Source: RPQJ01 sp963731105
Lineage (GTDB): Bacteria > Pseudomonadota > Gammaproteobacteria > Steroidobacterales > Steroidobacteraceae
Reading direction: 5' to 3'
Assembly (NCBI GenBank): GCA_963731105.1
Contig: CAVSUM010000011.1
Location: forward strand, 310,001 to 374,000
Length of the DNA: 64,000 nucleotides
Below are positions 35,253 through 44,961 of this stretch, piece after piece (the stretch's first letter is position 1; each line of letters begins with the position of its first letter). A model generated the notes under the pieces. The model was not told where the DNA came from. It saw nothing but the letters and a program-made list of their open reading frames with translations, and ran no database searches. A program made the translations under genes and the position numbers.

Positions 35253-36990
35253 CGGTGGCCACCGTGTGCAGCGTGTCGAACTCGTAGTCGATCTGGCGCG
35301 GCAGCTGCTGGAGCCTGCGCACGTCTTCCTCGCCGAATTCCTCGCCGAGGCGCTGCAGCTGGCGCACCACCGGCAATTCCGCGAGCCGCGCCGGCGCCAC
35401 GCCGGACTGCACCGCCGCCTCGGCGCGGTCCATGAACGCGAGCAGCACCGAGATCATCGCCGCCTGCCGCGCCGGCGAGCAGTAGCGGTCGACCTTGGAG
35501 AACGACGACTGGCGCAGGAAGCCGTCGTTGACGAGGTCCGCGCAGAGCAGCTTCAGCTGCTGTTGCGGCGGCAGCGCGTCGCGGCCGACGATGCGCGCCA
35601 TGCGCTCGAGGTGCGCCTGCTGCTCGAGCAGTCCCAGCACCCGCTGGCGCTGCGCCAGCCAGTCGGGGTTGCCGGAGCGCTTCCACCACTCGGCGAGCGT
35701 GTCGGCGTCGGCGCTGTAGGACAGCAGCGGGTGGATCGCCGGGTAGAAGCGGGCCTGTGCGCGCTGCCGGTCGAGCGCCCAGAAGCAGCGCACGTAGCGC
35801 TTGGTGTGCAGCGTCACGGGTTCGGAGAAGTCGCCGGCCGGCGGGCTGACCGCGCCGATGATCGTCACCGAGCCTTCCTCGCCGCCGAGCGTGGTGACGC
35901 GTGCCGCGCGCTCGTAGAACTCGGCCAGGCGCGAGCTCAGGTACGCGGGATAGCCGGCCTCGCCCGGCAGCTCGCCCAGGCGGCCCGACACCTCGCGCAG
36001 CGCCTCGGCCCAGCGACTGGTGGAATCCGCCATCAGCGCGACGTTCAGGCCCTGGTCGCGGAAGTACTCGCCCACGGAGATCGCGGTGTAGATGCTCGCT
36101 TCGCGCGCCGCCACCGGCATGTTCGAGGTGTTGGCGATGATCACGGTGCGCTCGGCGAGCGGCCGCCCGGTGCGCGGGTCGTCGAGCTGCGGGAACTCGT
36201 CGAGCACCTCGGCCATCTCGTTGCCGCGCTCGCCGCAGCCGACGTACACGATCACGTCCGCGTCGCACCACTTGGCGAGCGCTTCCTGCAGCACGGTCTT
36301 GCCGGTGCCGAAGCCGCCGGGCAGGGCGGCGCGGCTGCCGCGCGCCACCGGGAACAGCGAGTCGAGGATGCGCTGGCCGGTGATCATCGGGCCGCTTGCG
36401 GGCAGGCGCGCACGCACGGGCCGTGGCGTGCGCACCGGCCACGGATGACGCATCGCGATCTCGTGCTGCGCACCGTCGCGGCCGACGAGGCGGGCGATCG
36501 GCGCGTCCTCCGCATATTCGCCTTCAGCGGCGATCCACTCCAGGCGGCCCGCCACGCCGGGCGGCACGAGCATCTTCTGCAGGCGCGGCGTGGGCACGGT
36601 GCCGAGCGTCGCACCGGCCGCGATTTCCTGGCCCATCTGCACCAGCGGCGTGAACACGAAGCGCCTGGCGCTGCCGGCACCGAGGCCCGCCTGCACCTGG
36701 AAATCGTCGCTGCCGGTGAGCGAGCGCAGCAGGCCGTCGAAGATGCCGCCGAGCAGCCCGGGACCGAGGTTCACCGACAGGGCGCGGCCGGTGCCCGCCA
36801 CCTCGTCGCCGGGCTCGAGCCCGGTGGTGTCTTCGTAGACCTGCGCGACCAGTTCGTCGCCCTTGAGCTGGATCACCTCGCCGAGCAGTCGCCGCGGCCC
36901 GACCGCCACGGCCTCGTACACGGTGAAGGAATCCGTCATGCGCGCCCGCAGCACGGGCCCGCCGATCCAGGTGATGACGGCACGGCTCAC
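35242..36990 (-). CDS. ntpA: V/A-type ATPase catalytic subunit A
   Basis: 582 residues, catalytic ATP-hydrolysing or -synthesising subunit. The V-type Walker A is GGFGTGKT, followed by VYVGCGERGNEM and LMADSTSRWAEALREVSGRL. The non-homologous insert of the A/V type is present before the P-loop. I chose the GTG at 36990 (VSRAVITWIGGPVLRA) because it overlaps the subunit E stop by 4 bp and matches the usual N-terminus. The open frame upstream belongs to no known domain. Confidence 0.95.
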   Translation of the reverse strand: MSRAVITWIGGPVLRARMTDSFTVYEAVAVGPRRLLGEVIQLKGDELVAQVYEDTTGLEPGDEVAGTGRALSVNLGPGLLGGIFDGLLRSLTGSDDFQVQAGLGAGSARRFVFTPLVQMGQEIAAGATLGTVPTPRLQKMLVPPGVAGRLEWIAAEGEYAEDAPIARLVGRDGAQHEIAMRHPWPVRTPRPVRARLPASGPMITGQRILDSLFPVARGSRAALPGGFGTGKTVLQEALAKWCDADVIVYVGCGERGNEMAEVLDEFPQLDDPRTGRPLAERTVIIANTSNMPVAAREASIYTAISVGEYFRDQGLNVALMADSTSRWAEALREVSGRLGELPGEAGYPAYLSSRLAEFYERAARVTTLGGEEGSVTIIGAVSPPAGDFSEPVTLHTKRYVRCFWALDRQRAQARFYPAIHPLLSYSADADTLAEWWKRSGNPDWLAQRQRVLGLLEQQAHLERMARIVGRDALPPQQQLKLLCADLVNDGFLRQSSFSKVDRYCSPARQAAMISVLLAFMDRAEAAVQSGVAPARLAELPVVRQLQRLGEEFGEEDVRRLQQLPRQIDYEFDTLHTVATDVR

Positions 36991-37634
36991 GTGGTCGTCC
37001 CTCCGTGCTGCGCCAGCAGCGTGTCGATCTCCGCGAGCAGCTCGGCCTCGACGCGTTCGCGCGAAGCCAGCAGGCCGGTGATCGTCGCATCCACGCAGGC
37101 GAGCCCGCGGCGGATGCGCAGGCCGGGGCCGAGGCCGTCGATGCGGCGCACCTCGGCTTCGTTGCCGTCGCCCGCCAGGTCGCGCGCCAGGCTGCGCGCC
37201 TCGTCCTCGGCCAGCGCGGGATCGAGTTCGACCGCGAATTTGCCCTCGCCCATCACGATGCGTGCCGCGATGGCACAGGCCGCCGTGCACCATTCGCGGC
37301 GCGCGGCGTCGTCCGCCCACACCGTCGCGAGCTCGGCCGGCAGGACGCGCCACGCGCGGTCCATGAGCTCGCTGAGCAATGCCTGCTCGCGCTGCCGTGC
37401 GCTGGTATCGAGGGCGGCCCGCCGGTCGGCGAGCGCGCGCTCGTGCGACTGGTGCGCTTCCTCGGTCGCCTGCCGGAGCCGCAGGCGTGCCTCGTCCCGC
37501 GCGCGCTCGACGATGTTGCGCGCCTGCTCCTCCGCGGCGTCGCGCGCGCGCCGCGACAGCATCTCCTGCTCCCGGGCCACGCGGCGCAGCAGCGCCTCCA
37601 TCTGTGTCTGCACGATGCCTTCGGGTGCGCTCAT
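36987..37634 (-). CDS. ntpE: V/A-type ATPase subunit E (peripheral stalk)
   Basis: 215 residues. A long charged helix (about 1-90, RRARDAAEEQARNIVERARDE) pairs with subunit G/H in the stator. A globular C-terminal part follows (GLACVDATITGLLASRERVE). Four-base overlaps with subunits F and A indicate translational coupling. Confidence 0.85.
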   Translation of the reverse strand: MSAPEGIVQTQMEALLRRVAREQEMLSRRARDAAEEQARNIVERARDEARLRLRQATEEAHQSHERALADRRAALDTSARQREQALLSELMDRAWRVLPAELATVWADDAARREWCTAACAIAARIVMGEGKFAVELDPALAEDEARSLARDLAGDGNEAEVRRIDGLGPGLRIRRGLACVDATITGLLASRERVEAELLAEIDTLLAQHGGTTT

Positions 37635-37930
37635 GGTTCGATTCCCAGTGCGAGCCGCACTTCGCGCGCGATGTCGGGTGGCGCGTGCCTGCCGTGCACG
37701 TCCGGCACCACCGCCACCAGCGGCCGCTCGCCCAGCTGCGCCGCGTCCAGCTCCCCCGGCGGCAACGCTGCGGCGAGCCCGGCCGACAGCAGCACGAGGT
37801 CGGTGTCCGGTTCGCAGGCGCGACGGAACACCTCGGCTGCCTCGGCTTCGTTCGGCACGCGCACCTCGACTCCCGCGAGCCGGTAGCCCGCGGCTGTCGC
37901 TGCGTCGCCGATGTACCAGATGCGCGCCAC
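37631..37930 (-). CDS. V/A-type ATPase subunit F
   Basis: 99 residues from a GTG at 37930. RIWYIGDAATAAGYRLAGVE and a following TDLVLLSAGLA match the CheY-like fold of subunit F, which sits on the rotor. Located between K and E as in other bacterial V-type operons. Confidence 0.82.
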   Translation of the reverse strand: MARIWYIGDAATAAGYRLAGVEVRVPNEAEAAEVFRRACEPDTDLVLLSAGLAAALPPGELDAAQLGERPLVAVVPDVHGRHAPPDIAREVRLALGIEP

Positions 37931-37931
37931 G

Positions 37932-38282
37932 TCAGCCGAGTCGGTTGAGGATCAGGATGGAGACGATCAGTCCGTAGATGGCGATGCCCTCGGCGAGGCC
38001 GACCATGACCAGTGCGCGGCCGAACAGGTCCGGTTTCTCGGCGACTGCCCCGAGCGCGGCCGTACCGACCTGCGCCACGGCGTAGCCGGCCCCCAGCGCG
38101 GACAGGCCGGCGGAGGCTGCTGCGGCGGCAAAGCCCCAGCGAATCACGGTCGGATCCACCGGTACCGCGGACGCCTCGGCGGCGAGTGCGGGGCCGGCCG
38201 CGAGCAGCGCGATCGTGGCCAGGACCGCGGTGACCGCGGTGAAGAAGAGCATGGCTACCAGCCAGCGATGTTGGCGTTTCAT
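37932..38282 (-). CDS. ntpK: V/A-type ATPase proteolipid subunit K (c-ring)
   Basis: 116 residues. An extra N-terminal hydrophobic leader (MKRQHRWLVAMLFFTAVTAV to about residue 35) precedes the two ring helices: GLSALGAGYAVAQVGTAALG and VGLAEGIAIYGLIVSILIL, the glutamate of AEG being the ion carrier. The residue after Glu is Gly rather than Ser/Thr, which argues weakly for H+ over Na+. Its ATG overlaps the subunit I stop. Confidence 0.9.
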   Translation of the reverse strand: MKRQHRWLVAMLFFTAVTAVLATIALLAAGPALAAEASAVPVDPTVIRWGFAAAAASAGLSALGAGYAVAQVGTAALGAVAEKPDLFGRALVMVGLAEGIAIYGLIVSILILNRLG

Positions 38283-40117
38283 GACGTGCTCCGGGGGAGG
38301 GGCGTGGGAGTGGACGAAGGCGGCGTGAGCGGCTCGAACGGCCGGCCCCGCGCCGCCAGGAAGCGGATGAAGAACTCGAACAGGATCAGGCGGGTGGTCT
38401 GGATGCCGACCACGAGGCCTTCGAGCGCGATGATGGCGGCGTTGCCGATGATCAGCACCGGCCAGTACGCACCGCCGGCCGCTTCGGCGATGCCGACCAC
38501 GGCGGTCGACAGCCCGGCGTGCGCCAGCGCGAACGCGCCGACGCGCACGAACGACACGGTATTGACGCCGAGCTGCAGCATGCGCTCGACGGTTTCGCCC
38601 GCGGCGTGCCCGAGTGCCCCGAGCCGGTCGGCGGGCGCCACGACCATGCTGCCGAGCAGCCCCCAGGCGATGCCGAGCGGCAGCGCCCACAGCAGCCTTG
38701 CGTCGAGCACCGTGCCGACGATGCCGAGGTAGGCGAACAACAGCCCGGCGTCGGTGGCGAACCAGCGCAACAGCTCGCCGCGCCAGTGGAACTGCAAGGC
38801 GCTGAGCAGCAGGCCGAGCAGGATCACCACCACGCCGAAGGCGAGCGCGGTGCCGAGCACGGTGAGCGGGTCGCCGAGCGGGTGCAGCCACAGCGGCGCG
38901 ATCAGGTCCTCGCGCGCGAACACGCTGCCGAACGCGAAACCGAACACGACTGCCATCAGGCCGCCCGGCACCAGCAGCCTGAGCGCAGGCATGCGGTTCC
39001 TGAGCAGGAAGCCGAGCAGCGCCACGATGGCGCCCTGCACCACGTCGCCGAACATGTAGCCGAACATCAGCGGCGCCACGAAGGCCAGCAACATGCTCGG
39101 GTCGGCCTCGCGGGTGCCGGGTACGCCCATCAGATTGCCGAACACCTCGAACGGCCGCGCCCACGCCGGGTTGTGCAGCACCGAGGGCGGCACCGAGTTC
39201 TCCGGTGCCGGCGTGAAACGCAGCAGGTAGTGCAGGCCCCGCGCGTCGAGCGCCGTGCGCAGCGGGGCGTCGCTGGTTGCCGCGCACCAGCCCGTCACCC
39301 ACGCGAAATGCTCGGTGACCGGCAGCTCCGGCACGTGCGTCACGAGCCATGCGGCGAGCGCGAGCTCGCCGAGCGCCGCGGCCAGGCCATGCCGTTCGCC
39401 CAGTGCGTCGAGCGCCGTGCGCGCGGTGCGCTCGCGCTCGGCCAATGCCTGGCGTCGCGACTCGAGGTGCGCGCCGAGGCCGGCGGCGTCGGACGGCAGG
39501 TCGGTGGGCAGCGCGATGACGCGCGCCTTGCGCGCCGCAAGCGCCTGGTCGAGCAGGGCGATCTGCTCCACGGGGCCGACGGCAAGCAGGAACAGGCGAC
39601 CCTCGAGCGCCACGCGCTGCAGCAGCACGTCCGGCGGCAGCGCCTGCGGCGGGCCGCCTTCGGGCAGCAGGTACACGCGACCGGCGAGCACGGGTCCGGC
39701 GTGGGCGAGCTGGTCGAGGCGCGCGAGCGCGTCGCCCGATTGCGCCTGCAGCTGCTGCAGCAGCGCCGTGTCCTCGGTTTCCTGGGCCAGGTGCTCCAGC
39801 TCCAGGATCAGCGGCTCGGCCGCCGCAGCCCAGTGGCGCACACTCTCCAGGGCAGCGCGCGGTGCCTCGAGCAGGTCGTGCTCCGGCGCGTGCCGCAGTT
39901 CAGACGGCCGCGGCCAGTAGTGGCCATAACGACGCGCGAGCGTCTCGTATTCCACCAGCGTGTTGCGCAGGTCGGGCAACGCGAGGCGCTGCTCCGAGCG
40001 GCTGTACGCCTCGAGCTGGACGGAGCCCGTCGCCGCCAGGCAGTCGAGCGTGGCGCCGAGTTCCTCGCGCGAGGTGAGCAGCTCGAACCAGCTTGCCGAG
40101 ATCGGGCGCAGCGTCAT
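38279..40117 (-). CDS. ntpI: V/A-type ATPase subunit I (membrane stator, a-subunit)
   Basis: 612 residues. The cytoplasmic N-terminal half (about 1-320) has coiled coils. The C-terminal half has membrane helices with LMFGYMFGDVVQGAIVALLG and NTVSFVRVGAFALAHAGLS, whose arginine would face the c-ring glutamate. The ATG at 40117 overlaps the subunit C stop, and its stop overlaps the K start. Confidence 0.93.
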   Translation of the reverse strand: MTLRPISASWFELLTSREELGATLDCLAATGSVQLEAYSRSEQRLALPDLRNTLVEYETLARRYGHYWPRPSELRHAPEHDLLEAPRAALESVRHWAAAAEPLILELEHLAQETEDTALLQQLQAQSGDALARLDQLAHAGPVLAGRVYLLPEGGPPQALPPDVLLQRVALEGRLFLLAVGPVEQIALLDQALAARKARVIALPTDLPSDAAGLGAHLESRRQALAERERTARTALDALGERHGLAAALGELALAAWLVTHVPELPVTEHFAWVTGWCAATSDAPLRTALDARGLHYLLRFTPAPENSVPPSVLHNPAWARPFEVFGNLMGVPGTREADPSMLLAFVAPLMFGYMFGDVVQGAIVALLGFLLRNRMPALRLLVPGGLMAVVFGFAFGSVFAREDLIAPLWLHPLGDPLTVLGTALAFGVVVILLGLLLSALQFHWRGELLRWFATDAGLLFAYLGIVGTVLDARLLWALPLGIAWGLLGSMVVAPADRLGALGHAAGETVERMLQLGVNTVSFVRVGAFALAHAGLSTAVVGIAEAAGGAYWPVLIIGNAAIIALEGLVVGIQTTRLILFEFFIRFLAARGRPFEPLTPPSSTPTPLPRSTS

Positions 40118-40887
40118 GGCGCGGCCACCGGGGCGTCGCGCAGGGCCCGCACGGCGAGCAGCCCGCGCACGCGCTGCAGGTCGAGCTGCATCAGGCTCAC
40201 GTACGCGGCCGTGGCCGTGGGCGACAGCGGATTGCGGCGGAACAGCAGTGCGAGCCGCCGCTCCAGCGCGACGATGGAGTCGCGTGACGTGGCCTCCGGC
40301 GGCGCCTGCGCGAGCCGCTCGCGAGACGCGCGGATTGCCGCCAGCAACTCGGCGAGTGGTGCGCGCGCCGCGGCGTCCCGCGGCCACAGTTCCTGCCAGT
40401 GTCTCGCCCAGGCTCGCGCCACGTCGGGCGGGTCGGCGAAGCCGGCGGCCAGCGGTGCGAGCGGCGTGCCCATCAATGCCGGGCCACGCTCCCTTGGCTC
40501 GCGCGCCACGATCGGTCCGAGCACGGCGTCGGCCCGCATCCAGGCCGGCGCCCGGCCGCCGCGCGCGAGTTTCTGCAGCGCCGGCAGGTGGACGATCCAG
40601 CGCATCCAGCGCGTGCCCTCGCGCCAGTCTTCAGGCTGCCACGCCGCCACTTCGTCGACCGCACGCAGCCACTCCTCGCGCAGCCGGCGCTCGATCTCGT
40701 GCACGCCGGGCCGGGCCGCGAAGCGGCCGGTCCACCGCGCCAGCTTGCCGCCGCGCAGCACCTGCAGCACGGCGCCAAGGTCGCGTGTGGCCTCGAGGTG
40801 CTGCCAGTCGGCGGCCACGGGACGCTCCCCGAAGCGTGACTGCATCCGTGCCTGCGCGTAGGCGAACGCCGGGTCAACGTGGCTCAT
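40114..40887 (-). CDS. ntpC: V/A-type ATPase subunit C-like protein
   Basis: 257 residues, starting MSHVDPAFAYAQARMQSRFG, a typical start for bacterial V-type C/AC39-like subunits, then Trp/Arg-rich helices (EEWLRAVDEVAAWQPEDWRE). It couples the rotor stalk to the ring. The ATG at 40887 overlaps the upstream small subunit by 14 bp. Identification leans partly on position, since C subunits are poorly conserved. Confidence 0.72.
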   Translation of the reverse strand: MSHVDPAFAYAQARMQSRFGERPVAADWQHLEATRDLGAVLQVLRGGKLARWTGRFAARPGVHEIERRLREEWLRAVDEVAAWQPEDWREGTRWMRWIVHLPALQKLARGGRAPAWMRADAVLGPIVAREPRERGPALMGTPLAPLAAGFADPPDVARAWARHWQELWPRDAAARAPLAELLAAIRASRERLAQAPPEATSRDSIVALERRLALLFRRNPLSPTATAAYVSLMQLDLQRVRGLLAVRALRDAPVAAP

Positions 40888-41213
40888 GACCGGTCGCCGT
40901 GAGACGCCTCGCCAGGTGCGCCACGGCCTGATGCGTGAGCCGGTCGAGGGTATCGAGGTCAAGACGGGAGGCGGTGGCGCCCTGGTCGAGTTCGCGCAAC
41001 TCGCGTTCGGTGCGCGCCTGGGCCGCCGTCATGCAACCGCGCGGCCCGCGCACGCGCGCGCTCGAGCAGCCGCCTGCGCTCGGCGCGTGCCGCCTCGATC
41101 GCGGCCTCAGCGTCACGCTGTGCCGCGGCGATCACTCCGGCCGCGTCACGTTCCGCGGCGAGTACCCGGTTGATGGCCCGTGCAACGGCTGCATCGGGCG
41201 CCTGGTGGTCCAT
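40874..41213 (-). CDS. V/A-type ATPase small stalk subunit (G/H), one-base frame break
   Basis: About 112 residues after correction. It begins MDHQAPDAAVARAINRVLAA, continues as a charged helix (AAIEAARAERRRLLERARAR) and ends TERELRELDQGATASRLDLD ... AHLARRL. This looks like the all-helical G/H peripheral stalk partner of subunit E. The frame changes near 41030: dropping one base joins RARARAAR to MTAAQARTEREL. The downstream fragment has no start of its own that makes sense, so one gene is likelier than two. First gene of the ATPase operon. Confidence 0.68.
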
Positions 41214-41292
41214 GCGGCCCCCCGGTGTGCCCCGCCAACATACGGGCCATGCCACCGGGGGTCATCCGCAGAAGCCCCTACGGAATCAATGG

Positions 41293-41318
41293 AAAAAGGC
41301 GGGTTTCCGCGATCCGCC
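41293..41318 (-). terminator. Candidate terminator of the PilZ gene
   Basis: On the minus strand GGCGG (41318-41314) pairs with CCGCC (41302-41298) and is followed by five T residues. The stem is short and the loop 11 bases, so it is weak. It lies between the PilZ gene and the ATPase operon. Confidence 0.4.
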
Positions 41319-41341
41319 GGCAGGCGGGCGCAGTGCCGGGC

Positions 41342-41614
41342 TCAGCCGCCCTGGCCTTCCATCATCAGGCCCGTGCCGCCACGCGAAATGTGCGCGACGA
41401 CTGCCGTGCGCCGGTGCAGCTTGGTGATGGTGCCGAGGCTGATGGCGAACGCGAGCTCGACCGACTGGCCGCGGCGCAGCCCGAGGTCGCCGGTCTCGAC
41501 GAACACGCCGCTGGCACTGAGGTTGCTGGCGCGGCACAAACGGCGGCGAGGACCCGGCAGCAGCACGTAGACCGTAGTGCGTGCGCGGTGGCGGGTAGTG
41601 AGTCGTCTTTCCAC
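41342..41614 (-). CDS. PilZ-domain protein
   Basis: About 90 residues from a GTG at 41614 (VERRLTTRHRAR). The c-di-GMP signature is present as RLTTR (RxxxR) and NLSASGVFVET (N/DxSxxG), with the barrel continuing to ISRGGTGLMMEGQGG. A single-domain PilZ protein of this size is usually a c-di-GMP effector or adaptor. The start is uncertain: the frame extends upstream to an ATG near 41663 without a good ribosome site. Divergent from murI. Confidence 0.75.
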   Translation of the reverse strand: MERRLTTRHRARTTVYVLLPGPRRRLCRASNLSASGVFVETGDLGLRRGQSVELAFAISLGTITKLHRRTAVVAHISRGGTGLMMEGQGG

Positions 41615-41782
41615 GGCTAGCTCTTTTCTTGTTTTGCATCCGTGCGATGTGTCGCAATTATGCATGTCGCAGCGGCCGAGGGAAGGGCTGCGCGCAATCG
41701 CGACGTTATGTCGCGTGCGCTGCATTATCCTTGCTCACAGCACTTCGCGGCCCTTCGCGGCCCTTCGCAGCAGGTCCTCGCC

Positions 41783-42670
41783 ATGCCTTCCTCCGCAGCA
41801 CAGCACGGCGCAGCGCACGCGCCCATCGGCGTGTTCGATTCCGGCGTCGGCGGGCTCACGGTGCTGCGTGCGCTGGTCGCGGCACTGCCGCACGAGGACT
41901 TCATCTACCTCGGCGACACGGCGCGGCTGCCGTACGGCACGAAGAGTGCCGCATCGATCCGCCGCTACGCGCTGCAGGCCGCGGCACTGCTGCGCGAGCG
42001 GGGCGTGAAGTGCCTGGTCGTGGCGTGCAACACCGCGTCCGCGGTGGCGCTCGACGCGCTCGCCGCGGAGTTCGCGCCGGTGCCGGTGCTGGGCGTCGTG
42101 GAGCCGGGCGCAGCGGCGGCCTGTGCGGCAACGCGCACCGGCCGCATCGCGGTGATCGCGACGGAGAGCACCGTGCGTGGTGGTGCCTACCAGGCGGCGA
42201 TCCGCCGCTGTCGCCCGGACGCGGAGGTCGCCGCACGCGCCTGCCCGTTGTTCGTCGCGCTGGCGGAGGAGGGCTGGACCGACGGCCCGGTGGTCGAGGC
42301 CGTGGTCCACCGCTACCTCGACGACCTGTTCGACGGCGCCGGGGCAGCGCTGCCGGACACGCTGGTGCTCGGTTGCACGCACTTCCCGGTGCTGGCGCCG
42401 GCCATCCGCGCCGTGCTCGGCGAACGGGTGTCGATCGTGGATTCGGCCGAAACCACCGCTGCGGCGCTCGTCGGCGTGCTCGGGGGCGCCGGGCTGCAGC
42501 GGCCGGCGGGCGGCTCCCGGGGGGCGATCCGCCTGTTGGCCACCGACTCTGCCGAGCGCTTCGCCCGGGTCGGCGGCACCTTCCTCGGCCGCCCGCTGCA
42601 GGTGGCCGACGTCGAGGTCGTGGACCTCCAGCCTGCCGGCCCCTCCGGCCCCGGCCCCGCTTCACGTTGA
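41783..42670 (+). CDS. murI: Glutamate racemase MurI
   Basis: 295 residues. Makes D-glutamate for peptidoglycan. Catalytic motifs are FDSGVGGLTVLRAL, VVACNTASAVALD (first cysteine) and VLGCTHFPVLAPAI (second cysteine), with YLGDTARLPYGTKS between them. The ATG at 41783 is chosen because the conserved PIGVFDSG motif follows about 12 residues later; the frame continues upstream. The stop overlaps the promoter of the tRNA-tuf operon. Confidence 0.94.
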   Translation: MPSSAAQHGAAHAPIGVFDSGVGGLTVLRALVAALPHEDFIYLGDTARLPYGTKSAASIRRYALQAAALLRERGVKCLVVACNTASAVALDALAAEFAPVPVLGVVEPGAAAACAATRTGRIAVIATESTVRGGAYQAAIRRCRPDAEVAARACPLFVALAEEGWTDGPVVEAVVHRYLDDLFDGAGAALPDTLVLGCTHFPVLAPAIRAVLGERVSIVDSAETTAAALVGVLGGAGLQRPAGGSRGAIRLLATDSAERFARVGGTFLGRPLQVADVEVVDLQPAGPSGPGPASR

Positions 42671-42695
42671 CACGAGGCGCCCGGCCCCTGAGAAT
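42667..42695 (+). promoter_or_regulatory. Sigma70 promoter of the tRNA-Tyr/Gly/Thr-tuf operon
   Basis: TTGACA (42667-42672), 17-bp spacer, GAGAAT (42690-42695). The -35 is perfect. Transcription would start near 42702, 12 bp before tRNA-Tyr. The -35 overlaps the murI stop codon. Confidence 0.75.
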
Positions 42696-42713
42696 ACGCG
42701 GCTCTCTGTCCGC

Positions 42714-42799
<86 letters not shown>

Positions 42800-42874
42800 G
42801 GCCGGCTCGCGTCGGGCCAGGCCCGGCGGGTCGCAGGGCGAGGCGGCCGGCAGCAGTCGAGACCGGGCGGCGTG

Positions 42875-42948
<74 letters not shown>

Positions 42949-42985
42949 ATCCGGCGGGCGCTGGGAAGTCATGCGAGGTTCGGCG

Positions 42986-43061
42986 GCCCACGTAGCTCAG
43001 TCGGTAGAGCACGTCCTTGGTAAGGACGAGGTCACCGGTTCGATTCCGGTCGTGGGCTCCA
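42986..43061 (+). tRNA. tRNA-Thr (anticodon GGT)
   Basis: 76 bases including CCA. Acceptor GCCCACG pairs with CGTGGGC; anticodon GGT at 43019-43021 in the loop TTGGTAA; T arm with GGTTCGATTCC. Confidence 0.97.
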
Positions 43062-43073
43062 GAGTTCAGGCGA

Positions 43074-43186
43074 GGGGATAGGGGATAGGGGATAGGGGAT
43101 AGTGAAGAGTTCGCGGCCCTGCCGTAGCAGGCGACCGCCGCAGCCCGACGCTAGATCCGCTCCACTACCCCCTACCCCCTGATCAC
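43074..43186 (+). repeat. GGGGATA hairpin repeat, copy 1 (upstream of tuf 1)
   Basis: Four tandem GGGGATA heptamers (43074-43101) end in GTG. About 60 bp later CACTACCCCCTACCCCC (from 43163) forms the other arm, ending GATCAC. The arms pair imperfectly. Same family at 45501, 59794 and 61448. Confidence 0.75.
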
Positions 43187-43214
43187 TAGACACTAGATTT
43201 CGAGGTAACGGGTC

Positions 43215-44405
<1,191 letters not shown>

Positions 44406-44445
44406 CACAGCGGCCCGGTCTTTTCCCGGCATAGGTTGCGCGCGC

Positions 44446-44521
44446 AGGCCAGTAGCTCAATTGGCAGAGCGGCGGTCTCCAAAACCGCAGGTTGGGGGTT
44501 CGATTCCCTCCTGGCCTGCCA
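44446..44521 (+). tRNA. tRNA-Trp (anticodon CCA)
   Basis: 76 bases including CCA. Acceptor AGGCCAG pairs with CTGGCCT; anticodon CCA at 44479-44481 in the loop CTCCAAA; T arm with GGTTCGATTCC. Between tuf 1 and secE, the usual place. Confidence 0.97.
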
Positions 44522-44581
44522 TTCGAGACGCGTGACCGAAGGCGACGGCGGAGGGACCGGGCGGCATCCCGGCAGATGTAA

Positions 44582-44959
44582 ATGACCGACAAGGTTGAAA
44601 CGGGCGCCAGTGCGCTGGACACCGTGAAGCTGGCTGCAGCCGTGGCGATACTCGTCGGCGGCATCGCCGGCTTCTACCTGCTGTCGAGCTACCCGCTCGC
44701 GGTGCGCTGGGTCCTCGTGCTCGCCTCGCTGGGCGTGGGCATCGTGGTCGCGCTGCAGTCCGTGCAGGGCAGGGCGTTCTGGCAGTTCGTGCAGGGCTCG
44801 CGCGTCGAGCTGCGCAAGGTCGTCTGGCCGACGCGCCAGGAGACGCTGCAGACCACGCTGGTGGTGTTCGTGGCGATCCTCGCGATGGGCGTGTTCTTCT
44901 GGCTGCTCGACATGATGCTGGGCGCCATCACGCACGCCCTCACCGGGCGGGGTGGCTGA
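44582..44959 (+). CDS. secE: Preprotein translocase subunit SecE
   Basis: 125 residues, inner-membrane clamp of SecY. Three hydrophobic helices as in E. coli-type SecE: LAAAVAILVGGIAGFYLL, WVLVLASLGVGIVVAL and LVVFVAILAMGVFFWLL. The amphipathic conserved segment is ELRKVVWPTRQETLQTT. nusG follows after 2 bp. Confidence 0.96.
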   Translation: MTDKVETGASALDTVKLAAAVAILVGGIAGFYLLSSYPLAVRWVLVLASLGVGIVVALQSVQGRAFWQFVQGSRVELRKVVWPTRQETLQTTLVVFVAILAMGVFFWLLDMMLGAITHALTGRGG

Positions 44960-44961
44960 CC

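Noticed and set aside
40874..41213. Two small separate genes at the start of the ATPase operon
   Set aside because: Neither half is a complete G/H subunit; joined by removal of one base they give one helical protein of the right size.
32115..41570. Long plus-strand open frames across the ATPase region (for example 34570-37977)
   Set aside because: They mirror the minus-strand ATPase genes, are Arg/Ser-rich and carry no recognisable domain.
9337..42713. Integrative element inserted at tRNA-Thr(TGT)
   Set aside because: No integrase, no transposase and no direct repeat of the tRNA 3' end could be found by eye, so only the altered gene order is reported.
43074..43186. GGGGATA tract as a CRISPR or telomere-like array
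   Set aside because: Units are 7 bases with no spacers and occur in hairpin pairs between genes; there are no cas genes.
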